In this document: in pieces, positions 1 through 7,097 of the stretch
Layout: each line of letters starts with the position of its first letter
How positions within the stretch are numbered: position 1 is the stretch's first letter
Notes under the pieces: model-generated
The model's database searches: none
The model's input: the letters and a program-made list of their open reading frames with translations, nothing else
Told to the model about the DNA's origin: nothing
Position numbers and translations under genes: made by a program
DNA from: CAZBWW01 sp964496005
GTDB lineage: Bacteria; Patescibacteriota; WWE3; UBA101185; UBA10185
Length of the DNA stretch: 21,744 nt
Direction of reading: 5' to 3'
NCBI GenBank assembly: GCA_964496005.1
Contig: CAZBWW010000016.1
Location: 1 to 21,744, forward strand

Positions 1-192
1 CTTTATACTTATTAGGTTCATAATTTCGGCGACTCTTATGAGTTCAGTAGCACGACTTTTATCAAATCCTTCCAAAATAGATTCTAAGCCTGGATCGTTC
101 TTAATTCTTGAAAATAAACCGAGTTTGTTGAAATTGAAAATGACATAACTGAGTATTAAGTCATTATAGATTTGAGATGTACTTCGTTTCAT
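1..192 (-). CDS. Unknown protein, 5' part only (runs off the window)
   Basis: An open frame reads from an ATG at 192 to the window edge (64 codons, no stop), so the C-terminus lies outside. A clear Shine-Dalgarno site (TAAGGAG) sits five bases before the ATG, which makes this start convincing. The visible protein begins MKRSTSQIYNDLILSYVIF and is a mix of hydrophobic and charged residues that looks helical; there is no signal peptide. I do not recognise the family. The coding reading rests on the ribosome site and the uninterrupted frame only. Confidence 0.6.
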   Translation of the reverse strand, partial: MKRSTSQIYNDLILSYVIFNFNKLGLFSRIKNDPGLESILEGFDKSRATELIRVAEIMNLISIK

Positions 193-324
193 TTGTACTC
201 CTTATTCTAACATATATTTGATAATACTATATACGCTTTAGTGTTTTTTTATTTATTGAATTTACTTACATTAGTATATAAGATTCGAATAAAGTTCTGA
301 ACTGGGAGCCATATAACCCCATAT

Positions 325-353
325 TTTACATACAGCTACATTTAACTTATAAT
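325..353 (+). promoter_or_regulatory. Sigma-70-type promoter for the 415 gene
   Basis: TTTACA at 325-330 and TATAAT at 348-353 are separated by exactly 17 bases. Transcription would start near 360, leaving a leader of about 55 bases that carries a palindrome and a Shine-Dalgarno-like site before the ATG at 415. Confidence 0.6.
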
Positions 354-385
354 AACTTAAATTTCAATCAAACACACAGTCATAG

Positions 386-401
386 GTGAGTAAATACTCA
401 C
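386..401. promoter_or_regulatory. Perfect palindrome in the leader of the 415 gene
   Basis: GTGAGTA and TACTCAC are perfect inverted copies separated by AA, ending one base before the AAAGGG at 402-407. It could be a protein-binding operator, or, because it lies downstream of the predicted start of transcription, a leader hairpin next to the ribosome site. The two-base spacer is too small for a full hairpin loop, so the terminal pair would have to open. Confidence 0.45.
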
Positions 402-414
402 AAAGGGATGAAAG

Positions 415-675
415 ATGAATGTCGTCGATTACTTACGGGAGATTTATAAGATGTCTTTGGTGCCGTCGAAGAGACTTGTCACGGGAAACCCAGACAAGAC
501 TCTTGATACACTAAACAAGGCCGAGGAGAGGAGAGGGCTGGAGAAAATTCAAAGCAACACACCCACACCGGCACAAGAGGCTCACAGCCGTAGTCGCTAC
601 CCAAGAGGCGACCACGTATGGAGTGTAGCAGTACACAACCCAGCGTCGGTCGTCTTTTGTCTTTTTATAAACTAA
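415..675 (+). CDS. Short unknown protein (86 aa) or structured RNA
   Basis: The ATG is preceded by AAAGGG with seven bases of spacing and lies below a good promoter (325-353). The frame gives an 86-residue polar, basic protein beginning MNVVDYLREIYKMS, with no recognised domain and no membrane segment. The last third of the frame runs straight through the terminator stem and its T-rich tail, so the C-terminal VVFCLFIN would be encoded by terminator sequence. That is unusual and leaves open that the product is a structured RNA, or that the real reading frame is shorter. The region is richer in G+C than its flanks. Transcription is well supported; translation is uncertain. Confidence 0.4.
   Translation: MNVVDYLREIYKMSLVPSKRLVTGNPDKTLDTLNKAEERRGLEKIQSNTPTPAQEAHSRSRYPRGDHVWSVAVHNPASVVFCLFIN
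603..665 (+). terminator. Intrinsic terminator of the 415 transcript
   Basis: AAGAGGCGACC (603-613) pairs with GGTCGTCTTTT (648-658) over 11 bp including two G-U pairs, followed by a T-rich tail to 665. The large loop contains its own small hairpin, GTGTA/TACAC with loop GCAG (623-636). Confidence 0.55.
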
Positions 676-783
676 TCAGACTTTTAACTAAACTAACATT
701 TATATTATTCAAATAAAGCTCGCGGTTAAGAAACATGTCCACTATGGGGAGCCGCAGTTTCACTGTTCAAACAACATATATAG

Positions 784-1113
784 CTAGAAAATATAGCTTA
801 GCAACTTTTCAAATATTTCGAATCTTATTGCCAATATCAACAAAATTAACCCCAAACCAGCCTTAAGATAAATAGTATCGGAAAAACGGCGGTCCTTCCT
901 TTTATTACCCAGAAAGTATAAAAATATGAACAAAATACCAGTAATCAGAAATCCCAACATAACAAAAAAGATAAGTTGAATAGCAAAAACATCGGTGGGT
1001 TTATAGTCAGTAAGTGTAACGTAAGCACCTACCAACAAAAACAATAATGCAGAGATAACCAATGCTGACAACAAAACGGGGTTTGAATTGCTTTTCCCAA
1101 ATCTCTTCTTCAT
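784..1113 (-). CDS. Small membrane protein, three predicted helices
   Basis: A 109-residue protein with a basic N-terminus (MKKRFGKS) followed by three hydrophobic stretches, roughly residues 13-34, 43-67 and 85-102. A Lys/Arg-rich loop (NKRKDRR, about 70-76) separates the second and third helices and would face the cytoplasm by the positive-inside rule. There is no Shine-Dalgarno site before the ATG. No family is recognised and no neighbour suggests a role. Confidence 0.6.
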   Translation of the reverse strand: MKKRFGKSNSNPVLLSALVISALLFLLVGAYVTLTDYKPTDVFAIQLIFFVMLGFLITGILFIFLYFLGNKRKDRRFSDTIYLKAGLGLILLILAIRFEIFEKLLSYIF

Positions 1114-1254
1114 ATAGTTTAGTAAATATTACCAAACAATAGTGAGTTGGGGTGTGGAGTAGACACAAATTTGCTTAAAAAGTTTGAATTCTAAATACGA
1201 AATTATATCAAATGTTTATGTTCTTATGTTTAGTGTAAAAATTACCATAACGAC

Positions 1255-1368
1255 CTATTTAATTTTAAAGTGAAAGATTTCTGCCAACTCCTCCGGGCTT
1301 AACAATGAATGAAGATCAACAGAAACGCTGAGCATTAGCAAGTTTGAAATTCTTGCTTCTTGTATTAA
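1255..1368 (-). pseudogene. Possible 3' remnant of a decayed gene
   Basis: On the minus strand this frame, flanked by a stop at each end, encodes about 37 residues that read like the end of a real protein: LLMLSVSVDLHSLLSPEELA and then a short basic tail before TAG. An ATG lies inside it at 1335, but no promoter or ribosome site precedes it. The family is not identified. It is called only because its composition is protein-like, in contrast to the surrounding A+T-rich sequence. Confidence 0.25.
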
Positions 1369-1424
1369 TTAGGCATACCATGGTAATAGAAATGACAAAC
1401 GAAACGAACAGTAAAACTTGTCTT

Positions 1425-1451
1425 AAGTCCGCATGATCGCGGGCTTTTTTT
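1425..1451 (+). terminator. Intrinsic terminator upstream of the secreted-protein gene
   Basis: AAGTCCGC (1425-1432) pairs with GCGGGCTT (1439-1446), with loop ATGATC and a run of seven T. No convincing gene precedes it in 1114-1424. It either ends an unannotated short RNA or acts as an attenuator in the leader of the 1485 gene, 34 bases downstream. Confidence 0.65.
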
Positions 1452-1484
1452 GTTCCTATTTTATGTTGTGAGGAGGTGATTTAA

Positions 1485-2003
1485 ATGAGAACTTTAAAAG
1501 TACTAACATTTATCCTTGTTTCTATGGCAGTTTTAGCCGTCACACCCTCGGCTTTTGCTGACAAACCATCTGACGTTGGATTTGATGACGCTGGTTACAA
1601 TAACAATGCCAATCTATTTAATGGCACTGTAATGGGCTGGTGTATGGACAAAATAGGTGACCAAACCTATTGCAATACCTATTATGGGTACTGGGGCAAC
1701 GACAAACTTATAATGAAGTGGAATAATGAATGGAATAGAGGTAATGACGAGGGGTGGACCGATCCAGAAGGATACAAAGCTTGGCTAAGCAATGAGTACA
1801 ATGGCTCATACCCAGACGGTTCAGGTGAAACGTGGCATTACAAAATAGTTTGGATAGGAGATTATGTTTCAGATCCTGACTTAATTCCTGACGGCGGATA
1901 CGGTATTTGGGGTCAGTTTGCAGTGATTATGGATCAAGGTGTAACCGGTCATGAACACATGTGGTTTGCACACGGAATACCAACAGGTTACGGTGCCTAC
2001 TAG
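1485..2003 (+). CDS. Secreted aromatic-rich protein with a Sec signal peptide
   Basis: The start is fixed by the strongest ribosome site in the window: AGGAGGTG, seven bases before the ATG. Residues 1-25 form a classic signal peptide (basic start, hydrophobic core, cleavage likely after AFA). The mature part of about 147 residues is unusually rich in Trp, Tyr, Gly and Asn (for example YYGYWGND, MKWNNEWNRGNDEGW) and has only two cysteines (C53, C63), which could form one disulfide. It contains HEH near residue 156. There is no sortase or lipobox motif, so it is probably released or held non-covalently. The function is not known; the composition resembles small extracellular beta-rich proteins, but that is only an impression. 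A strong terminator follows directly. Confidence 0.75.
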   Translation: MRTLKVLTFILVSMAVLAVTPSAFADKPSDVGFDDAGYNNNANLFNGTVMGWCMDKIGDQTYCNTYYGYWGNDKLIMKWNNEWNRGNDEGWTDPEGYKAWLSNEYNGSYPDGSGETWHYKIVWIGDYVSDPDLIPDGGYGIWGQFAVIMDQGVTGHEHMWFAHGIPTGYGAY

Positions 2004-2010
2004 AAAAGAG

Positions 2011-2067
2011 AAAAAGGGAGCGGCCAACTTTCGGAAAAAGAAAAGTGGTTGGACTGCTCTCTTTTTT
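2011..2067. terminator. Strong, probably bidirectional terminator
   Basis: AAAAAGGGAGC (2011-2021) pairs with GCTCTCTTTTT (2056-2066), and the stem continues inward through CCAAC/GTTGG with one bulge. With A-tracts on one side and T-tracts on the other, it can terminate both the 1485 gene (+) and the convergent ABC transporter gene (-). Confidence 0.75.
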
Positions 2068-2148
2068 GGTTTAAATTTTGCCTAAGAGTGGAAAATAATT
2101 TTAGATTAAATACCACATAAAGTTTATTAGCGACGGGTTGACTTTGTC

Positions 2149-3918
2149 TTATTGTAATTCATACTTCTCAAGCAATTTTTGATTACCCTCAATCTGATAT
2201 CTCAATAATTCCGAATAAACTCCTTCCTTTTCAGCTAGTTTGCCGGGTGAACCTGAATCAACAATTTTGCCGCCTTCCAGTACAACAATCCTATCAGCAT
2301 TTTGAATTGTCGAGAACCGGTGAGCGATAACAATTACCAACCGGTCTTTCATTAATTCCTCCAGCGCATCCTGAACTAGCCTCTCACTTTTGGCGTCAAG
2401 AGAACTTGTGGCTTCATCAAGTATCAAAATCGGTGAATCAGCAAGAATTGCCCGCGCTATTTGTATACGTTGCTTTTGCCCACCGGACAACCGTACACCC
2501 CGCTCTCCAATCTCACCATAAATACCTCTCTCAAATTTCATCACAAAGTCGTACGCATTTGCTTTTTTTAGCGCGTCTATAACCTGTTCTTCATTAGCAT
2601 CGGCTTTTCCATAAGCTACGTTTTCAAAAACAGTAGACGAGAAAAGTTCACTTTCCTGAAACACTAAAGAAATGTGAGATCTTACATCAGTATGCGTCAA
2701 ATCCTTAAAGTCAACATTATTCATGCTAATTTTCCCGGAAGTAGGGTCGTACAGCTTTAAAATAAGATTAATCAGTGTTGTTTTTCCTGCCCCACTATGC
2801 CCAACCAGTGCGACTGTTTCTTTTTTGGAAAATTCCACAGTTAGATTAGCTAACACATCTGCGCTGTTTTCATAATGAAACGAAACATTTTCAAAGCTAA
2901 TTGAGGGTTCTTCAAACCGGCGTTGTGGCCCTTCTGTAACAAATTCCTCGACAGACTCAAGTCCCAGTATTTCAACATATTCTTTGGAACCTGCCTCCGC
3001 CACTTGAATCTGCTCTAAAATATAGCTCATCCCAAACAATGGCCAGCGAACTTGAAAAAGATACTGCAAGATCAACACCACTTCCCCAATAGTAAAAACA
3101 CCTAAAAAAGCATTGCGAAAAACTATTAAACTAATGATGACAATAACAATCTCAAGCCCAAAATTTCGAAAAAAACTTAAAATGTGATATTCGACCGATT
3201 GCTTGTCATAAATTTCAATACTTTTAGCAGAGTTATCGGACACAAACTGCCACTCTTTTTGTTGTGTGTTATAGCTTTTAACCAAACGGATGTTGTTAAT
3301 TACCTCCTGAATACGGCCACGCGACACATCATCAATTTGGTTTTTACTGACTTCACGCGTACCCCATTTTTTAGTCGAATAGTGGCTGATGTAAATGTAA
3401 AACGGGAAAATAAAAAAGACCATTAGCGCAATAGGGATGCTGTAAAATGCCAAAACCACAATAAGCAAAATACTTCTAATAAGCGCGGGGACAATAAAAT
3501 TAGACAAGTCCCCAAAAAATTCCCGCAGCGAAGAAATACCGCGACCAAGTTGGTTTGCGATCTTACCTGAAATTTGGGTATCGAAATAAGCCTGCGGTAG
3601 TGTAAAAACTTTTCGGTAAAATGTTTCTATGAGATATTTGCCCATGCGCGCCTTTGTATAATCACTTAAGCGTTGACTCACTTCTTCCAAAATTACTGTG
3701 AAAATGCTTATCATAAACAGTGCGGCGATTAGTACGTACAATGTCTGCATATTTCCAGTACCCTGAGTGAGCTGCAAATCAATTTCATCGACCATTAGTT
3801 TTATAATGTATGGAGAGACAAGACTTAGAGCCGTGGTTACAATTATAAGAACGGATAGAATATATATAAATTTGTGGTACGGTTTGGCAATGCGCAAAAT
3901 CTGTACTATGTTTTTCAT
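2149..3918 (-). CDS. ABC exporter half-transporter (type I exporter fold)
   Basis: A full-length fused permease-ATPase of 589 residues, the usual size for MsbA/LmrA/MdlB-type half-transporters that work as dimers in the cytoplasmic membrane. Residues 1-320 hold six membrane helices. The ATPase domain has Walker A GHSGAGKTT (373-381), Q-loop Q421, signature LSGGQ (477-481), Walker B ILILDE (497-502) and the switch histidine H533, so it should be active. No partner half-transporter is nearby, so a homodimer is likely. The substrate (lipid, peptide or drug) cannot be told from sequence. A TACAAT box six bases before the ATG suggests a leaderless mRNA. The gene ends at the bidirectional terminator 2011-2067. 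Confidence 0.93.
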   Translation of the reverse strand: MKNIVQILRIAKPYHKFIYILSVLIIVTTALSLVSPYIIKLMVDEIDLQLTQGTGNMQTLYVLIAALFMISIFTVILEEVSQRLSDYTKARMGKYLIETFYRKVFTLPQAYFDTQISGKIANQLGRGISSLREFFGDLSNFIVPALIRSILLIVVLAFYSIPIALMVFFIFPFYIYISHYSTKKWGTREVSKNQIDDVSRGRIQEVINNIRLVKSYNTQQKEWQFVSDNSAKSIEIYDKQSVEYHILSFFRNFGLEIVIVIISLIVFRNAFLGVFTIGEVVLILQYLFQVRWPLFGMSYILEQIQVAEAGSKEYVEILGLESVEEFVTEGPQRRFEEPSISFENVSFHYENSADVLANLTVEFSKKETVALVGHSGAGKTTLINLILKLYDPTSGKISMNNVDFKDLTHTDVRSHISLVFQESELFSSTVFENVAYGKADANEEQVIDALKKANAYDFVMKFERGIYGEIGERGVRLSGGQKQRIQIARAILADSPILILDEATSSLDAKSERLVQDALEELMKDRLVIVIAHRFSTIQNADRIVVLEGGKIVDSGSPGKLAEKEGVYSELLRYQIEGNQKLLEKYELQ

Positions 3919-3924
3919 TAGGCT

Positions 3925-3930
3925 ATTGTA
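3925..3930 (-). promoter_or_regulatory. -10 box of the ABC exporter gene
   Basis: TACAAT on the minus strand lies six bases before the ATG at 3918, which predicts a leaderless or nearly leaderless transcript. No clear -35 box. Confidence 0.45.
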
Positions 3931-3935
3931 CTCAT

Positions 3936-4130
3936 GTTGCGGGTGGGAAGCAAAGAGAAGTTACTGCGTCATTTCTGCAACCACTATCTGGGGTTGAGCT
4001 AGAGAATAAAATTGAAAACATGTACAGATTAACTGATCATGAATACTTACACCACGGTCAATTAGTGGTGATGTTTAGGTTGGCCGGTGTTGAATTGCCA
4101 AAAAGAGTCGAGAAAGCTTGGGATTTGTAG
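3936..4130 (+). pseudogene. 3' remnant of a DinB-family gene
   Basis: An open frame without its own start encodes about 64 residues ending in TAG. Its end, HHGQLVVMFRLAGVELP, matches the typical C-terminus of DinB/YfiT-like four-helix-bundle proteins (HHRGQLxVYLRLxGxxxP), whose second histidine region binds a metal. The first half or more of the protein, including the earlier metal-binding histidine, is missing; the remnant abuts the promoter of the divergent ABC exporter gene, so the 5' end was probably lost by deletion there. An internal ATG at 4020 preceded by TAAAAT could in principle drive a 36-residue peptide, but a remnant is the simpler reading. Confidence 0.6.
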
Positions 4131-4155
4131 TTTTCTGATTTCAAGGTAAAATTTG

Positions 4156-4164
4156 TGTTATAAT
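4156..4164 (+). promoter_or_regulatory. Extended -10 promoter of the 4172 gene
   Basis: TGTTATAAT is a perfect extended -10 element, seven bases before the ATG at 4172. A leaderless mRNA is predicted. Confidence 0.6.
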
Positions 4165-4171
4165 CAATAAT

Positions 4172-4492
4172 ATGGACAACGAGCATAACATAACCTTAAA
4201 CGAAATTTTAACTGATATTTTAAAGGAGATGTATTCAAGTTTTGGTAATGAGGACATGTCGACATCCCTTTCAGTTAATATTATTTTTGATGAGACACAC
4301 CGCGTAAGTAAATTTGATAACTTAACGGTCGACGGCTTGCCCAAAATGCCAACCGCAGACCTTGTGGAAAAGATTAACTTACTATCTGCCTCAATAAATG
4401 AACTTCCTGAAAAATACAAACTGACTAGTTGCAGATTTAGCGTTGAGCCGGGTGGAAATATGAATATAACCCCCGTTTATAGTCAAAACTAG
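4172..4492 (+). CDS. Unknown small acidic protein (106 aa)
   Basis: A soluble protein of 106 residues with an acidic, probably helical N-terminal half (MDNEHNITLNEILTDILKEM), a middle segment with alternating hydrophobics (SLSVNIIFDE) and a C-terminal strand-like part containing RFSVEPGGNMNITPVY. No signal peptide, membrane segment or known motif. The start is supported by the extended -10 seven bases upstream rather than by a ribosome site. A reverse-strand frame covering the same bases was discounted because only this strand has a promoter and a protein-like composition. No function assigned. Confidence 0.65.
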   Translation: MDNEHNITLNEILTDILKEMYSSFGNEDMSTSLSVNIIFDETHRVSKFDNLTVDGLPKMPTADLVEKINLLSASINELPEKYKLTSCRFSVEPGGNMNITPVYSQN

Positions 4493-4568
4493 GGTTTTAC
4501 AATGGGTAGACTGTGGTTGCTACTTTGGAAATATTCCAACTTCAACATCTCACTTACCTTTCGGCAGC

Positions 4569-5288
4569 TCAGGCATTCACTTTATATAAAACTATCCCCA
4601 CCGCAACCGACAAATTCAAGCTATCAATCTTACTGCTTTGCGGAATTACTACGCTAGTACAGTTGCTATGAAAACTCTCATCTAAGCCATCTGCTTCACT
4701 GCCGAATATAAGTGCAAAAGGCTCTGCAAAAGTAACCGTGTTCAGGCTTATTTTTCCGGTAGTCATAAATGAGTACATATTGTGTGTGAACATCTTTTTA
4801 TACTCGTCGTAACTGCTAAAATACTGAAAATTTACCTGAAAAACCGCACCCATGGATGCTCGAACGGTTTTTGGGTCAAATATGTCTGCTGCTGGTCTAA
4901 TTATGACTAGGTTATCCATGTTAAAACCCAACAGTGTCCTGCATATCGTGCCTAAATTGCCCATGTCCTTTATACCTACCAAAACGAGGTGATTTTTATC
5001 ATGAAGTACCTTGCTTTCGTATTTCCTAAATACACCCACAGCATAGCAATTTTCCTTGCCTGCCAACTTGGTTATTATCGCATCGGCTACTTCGATCTTA
5101 ATATTTAGCCTTTGGCAGAGCGCTTTTATTTTTTGAACGCCCTCATTGGTTGTGGCTTTGGAACTAATTAGGACCTTTAGAACAGTGTTTGATTTGTGTG
5201 TAAGTAATTCTAAGGTTGGAAATGCTCCTAGCGCATAGGTATAGTCGGAGTCTTTTTTGTATGGTTTGAGTTTTTCTATGTTGGTCAT
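4569..5288 (-). CDS. TrmH/SpoU-family RNA 2'-O-methyltransferase
   Basis: A 239-residue SPOUT-class enzyme that would transfer a methyl group from S-adenosylmethionine to a ribose 2'-OH in rRNA or tRNA. All three SpoU motifs are present: motif 1 NLGTICR (111-117), motif 2 FGSEADGL (195-202) and motif 3 from P216 to SLNLS (223-227), which form the knotted cofactor site. Residues 1-95 form an N-terminal substrate-binding domain of the L30e-like type seen in RlmB/TsnR relatives. The length is normal for the family. The exact RNA target cannot be told. It is divergently arranged with the 5344 gene across a 55-base gap; no clear ribosome site. Confidence 0.9.
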   Translation of the reverse strand: MTNIEKLKPYKKDSDYTYALGAFPTLELLTHKSNTVLKVLISSKATTNEGVQKIKALCQRLNIKIEVADAIITKLAGKENCYAVGVFRKYESKVLHDKNHLVLVGIKDMGNLGTICRTLLGFNMDNLVIIRPAADIFDPKTVRASMGAVFQVNFQYFSSYDEYKKMFTHNMYSFMTTGKISLNTVTFAEPFALIFGSEADGLDESFHSNCTSVVIPQSSKIDSLNLSVAVGIVLYKVNA

Positions 5289-5343
5289 TTTTGTTTTTTG
5301 CTTGTTTAGGTCAAATTTTTAGTTAGGTTAACTACATGATACT

Positions 5344-5862
5344 ATGATTAACAAGATGAGTAATGGAATCTCAAAACTAGCGGCTGAAATGGGTGAAACA
5401 GCTGCTAGAGCAGAATTTTATGAAAACATGTTTGGTAGGTTTCCGGTTACGACCAGAAATGCTTACGACTCAATTAAAACAGCACTTCAAACTTTAGAAA
5501 CTTATGTGGATGGCGTGGGAGACGCTTTAGAAAACAGTAATAGTGCTGCTGCAGTCATTAAACAAATTACCGGTAAAAGTAGTGAGGAAATAGACATTGT
5601 CAGGCTGGTCCGCGGTGCTGAAGAAGCAGGGTACTTTTGGGCAAAGGAAATTAAAACGGAAGAAAGAACTAATGAATATGGCGAAGATATGAATTATTAT
5701 TATGATATCTTTTATATACCTGCTTTATCACAAATTTGTGAAGCAGCTAGGAACGAGGGTTTTGAGATTACGGTAGATGAACTGGAAATTAGTTTAATGG
5801 AATATTCAAAAGCTATAACTGACTCGATTGCTGTGGACTTAGAAAGTTCTAAAACCGCATAA
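5344..5862 (+). CDS. Unknown helical acidic protein (172 aa)
   Basis: A soluble, mostly helical protein rich in Ala, Glu and Asp, with no recognised domain. Notable segments are an Ala-rich N-terminal helix (KLAAEMGETAARAEFYENM), a central stretch with several tyrosines (NYYYDIFYIP, around 118-127) and a final acidic helix. No signal peptide or cysteine pair motif. Two starts are possible: ATG at 5344, or ATG at 5356. TGATACTAT at 5337-5345 looks like an extended -10 box and overlaps the first ATG; if it is used, the transcript begins after 5344 and translation must start at 5356. Confidence 0.65.
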   Translation: MINKMSNGISKLAAEMGETAARAEFYENMFGRFPVTTRNAYDSIKTALQTLETYVDGVGDALENSNSAAAVIKQITGKSSEEIDIVRLVRGAEEAGYFWAKEIKTEERTNEYGEDMNYYYDIFYIPALSQICEAARNEGFEITVDELEISLMEYSKAITDSIAVDLESSKTA

Positions 5863-5925
5863 TTTAGTGGCTAGTATTACTTTTCTCTACTTAACTTCCT
5901 AAATAGCTAACTCCACCATTCTAAA

Positions 5926-5934
5926 TGCTACAAT
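5926..5934 (+). promoter_or_regulatory. Extended -10 promoter of the 5941 gene
   Basis: TGCTACAAT lies six bases before the GTG at 5941, predicting a leaderless mRNA. Confidence 0.5.
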
Positions 5935-5940
5935 ATTGAG

Positions 5941-6582
5941 GTGGTTACATTAGACGAACAACGAGATGCCCTTTTGGCATTAACAAGAGCAGAAAAACAA
6001 AAGCCAGGTAAACTGTATATGCAAGTTAGACAATCACCATTTATGGCAGAGAACGGCAAATACGGGGAAAACTATGTATTCGATACCTTTAGAATAACTA
6101 CGTTAAGATCAGTGTTAAGTGGACCTGTTGATTCAATCGTATTTTCATCGGAAAGAGGAAGTGTGGATGTGCGTAGGAAATATGTGCCGGCGGCATTCAG
6201 CGTCGAACTAACGTATTATCCATTTGGAAACACCACAAGAGAGGAGATCACAGCACCCAAACCCACAACACGTGGTAGAATATTGTCCTTATTTCACGAA
6301 ATTGCCCATACACAAAAAAAGATAACGTACTCAGAAGAACAGCTAACACAACTGGAAAATGCCTATGCGGCAATAAGAAAAGGAGGATTTACGAGTGAAC
6401 AAGCGAATCTTGTAATAAATGAGGAACGGGAATGTTGGGAAGTGGCATTTAGCATTGCCGCTGAGATAGATAATGAGATTGGGTCTGATATTATTTCAGG
6501 CATAACCGAGGCTGAACTACATGAGTATGCGAATGCAAGAAGTGGAAGCTATCAGGAAGCAGTAAGTCAAGTAAATGTGTAA
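5941..6582 (+). CDS. Putative zinc metallopeptidase-like protein with HEIAH
   Basis: A 213-residue protein with the zincin motif HEIAH at residues 119-123, at the end of a helix (RILSLFHEIAH) as expected for a gluzincin active site. Candidate third zinc ligands are the glutamates in INEERECWE (160-167), about 40 residues downstream, a spacing seen in ImmA/IrrE-like and related intracellular metallopeptidases. The N-terminal 110 residues look beta-rich and match nothing I know. No signal peptide, so it would act in the cytoplasm. It starts with GTG, six bases after an extended -10. The DinB/ClbS-like gene follows after six bases, so they are probably co-transcribed. Peptidase activity is inferred only from the motif. 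Confidence 0.7.
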   Translation: MVTLDEQRDALLALTRAEKQKPGKLYMQVRQSPFMAENGKYGENYVFDTFRITTLRSVLSGPVDSIVFSSERGSVDVRRKYVPAAFSVELTYYPFGNTTREEITAPKPTTRGRILSLFHEIAHTQKKITYSEEQLTQLENAYAAIRKGGFTSEQANLVINEERECWEVAFSIAAEIDNEIGSDIISGITEAELHEYANARSGSYQEAVSQVNV

Positions 6583-6588
6583 TTCCTT

Positions 6589-7041
6589 ATGAAAAAGCTA
6601 ACACAATTCAAACAAATAAACCAAAATATTAAAGCTCTAATTGACCAGTTTCCCGAAAACCAAACGGCCGATATATTAGTCGACAAATGGAGTCTTAAGG
6701 ATATTGTGGCTCATCTAAATAACTGGTTGGTTCATGACATCGACTGTTTAACCGCACTAAAGGAAGGTAGAGAGCCGTATTGGGAACCGGATGTTGACAC
6801 ATTTAATGCACAAGGTATTGTGAAAAGAAAAGCCCAAAGCTGGCAGCAAATCTACACTGAATTTGTTACTTTAGGAAACAATTTGGTGTCCATTTACGAA
6901 ACCCTCCCGAATAACCTGTGGAATAAACCAATTTGGAAAAACAAAAAAGAGCAAACAGCTCACAAATTCTTGGATGAGGATATTTTACATTGGGAAGAGC
7001 ATTTGGATGAAATACAGGAAAAAACAGTAAAAAGTAAATAA
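6589..7041 (+). CDS. DinB/ClbS-like four-helix-bundle protein
   Basis: A 150-residue protein with the hallmark start of the ClbS/DfsB (DinB-superfamily) fold: WSLKDIVAHLNNWLVHD, where the histidine of AHL is the first metal-binding position. A late HWEEHLDEI supplies the C-terminal histidines. Family members are metal-binding helical bundles that act as hydrolases, thiol transferases or protection proteins (ClbS inactivates colibactin). Length is normal. It lies six bases after the HExxH gene with no ribosome site, so translation is probably coupled or relies on the upstream transcript. The substrate is unknown. Confidence 0.75.
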   Translation: MKKLTQFKQINQNIKALIDQFPENQTADILVDKWSLKDIVAHLNNWLVHDIDCLTALKEGREPYWEPDVDTFNAQGIVKRKAQSWQQIYTEFVTLGNNLVSIYETLPNNLWNKPIWKNKKEQTAHKFLDEDILHWEEHLDEIQEKTVKSK

Positions 7042-7097
7042 AAACTGCCAGTTTTGTAAATTCCATGAAGGAAAAACTGTGTACGGGTCAACGCGCT

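Noticed and set aside
676..783. Minus-strand GTG frame of about 32 codons between the 415 gene and the 784 membrane protein
   Set aside because: No promoter, ribosome site or recognisable sequence; too short to call.
4141..4419. Reverse-strand 92-codon frame opposite the 4172 gene
   Set aside because: The + strand has the extended -10 promoter and a more protein-like composition; the reverse frame has neither promoter nor ribosome site.
7047..7064. AAAACTG/CAGTTTT inverted repeat after the DinB/ClbS-like gene as a terminator
   Set aside because: The workable stem is only about five A/T-rich pairs and no further T-tract follows; too weak.
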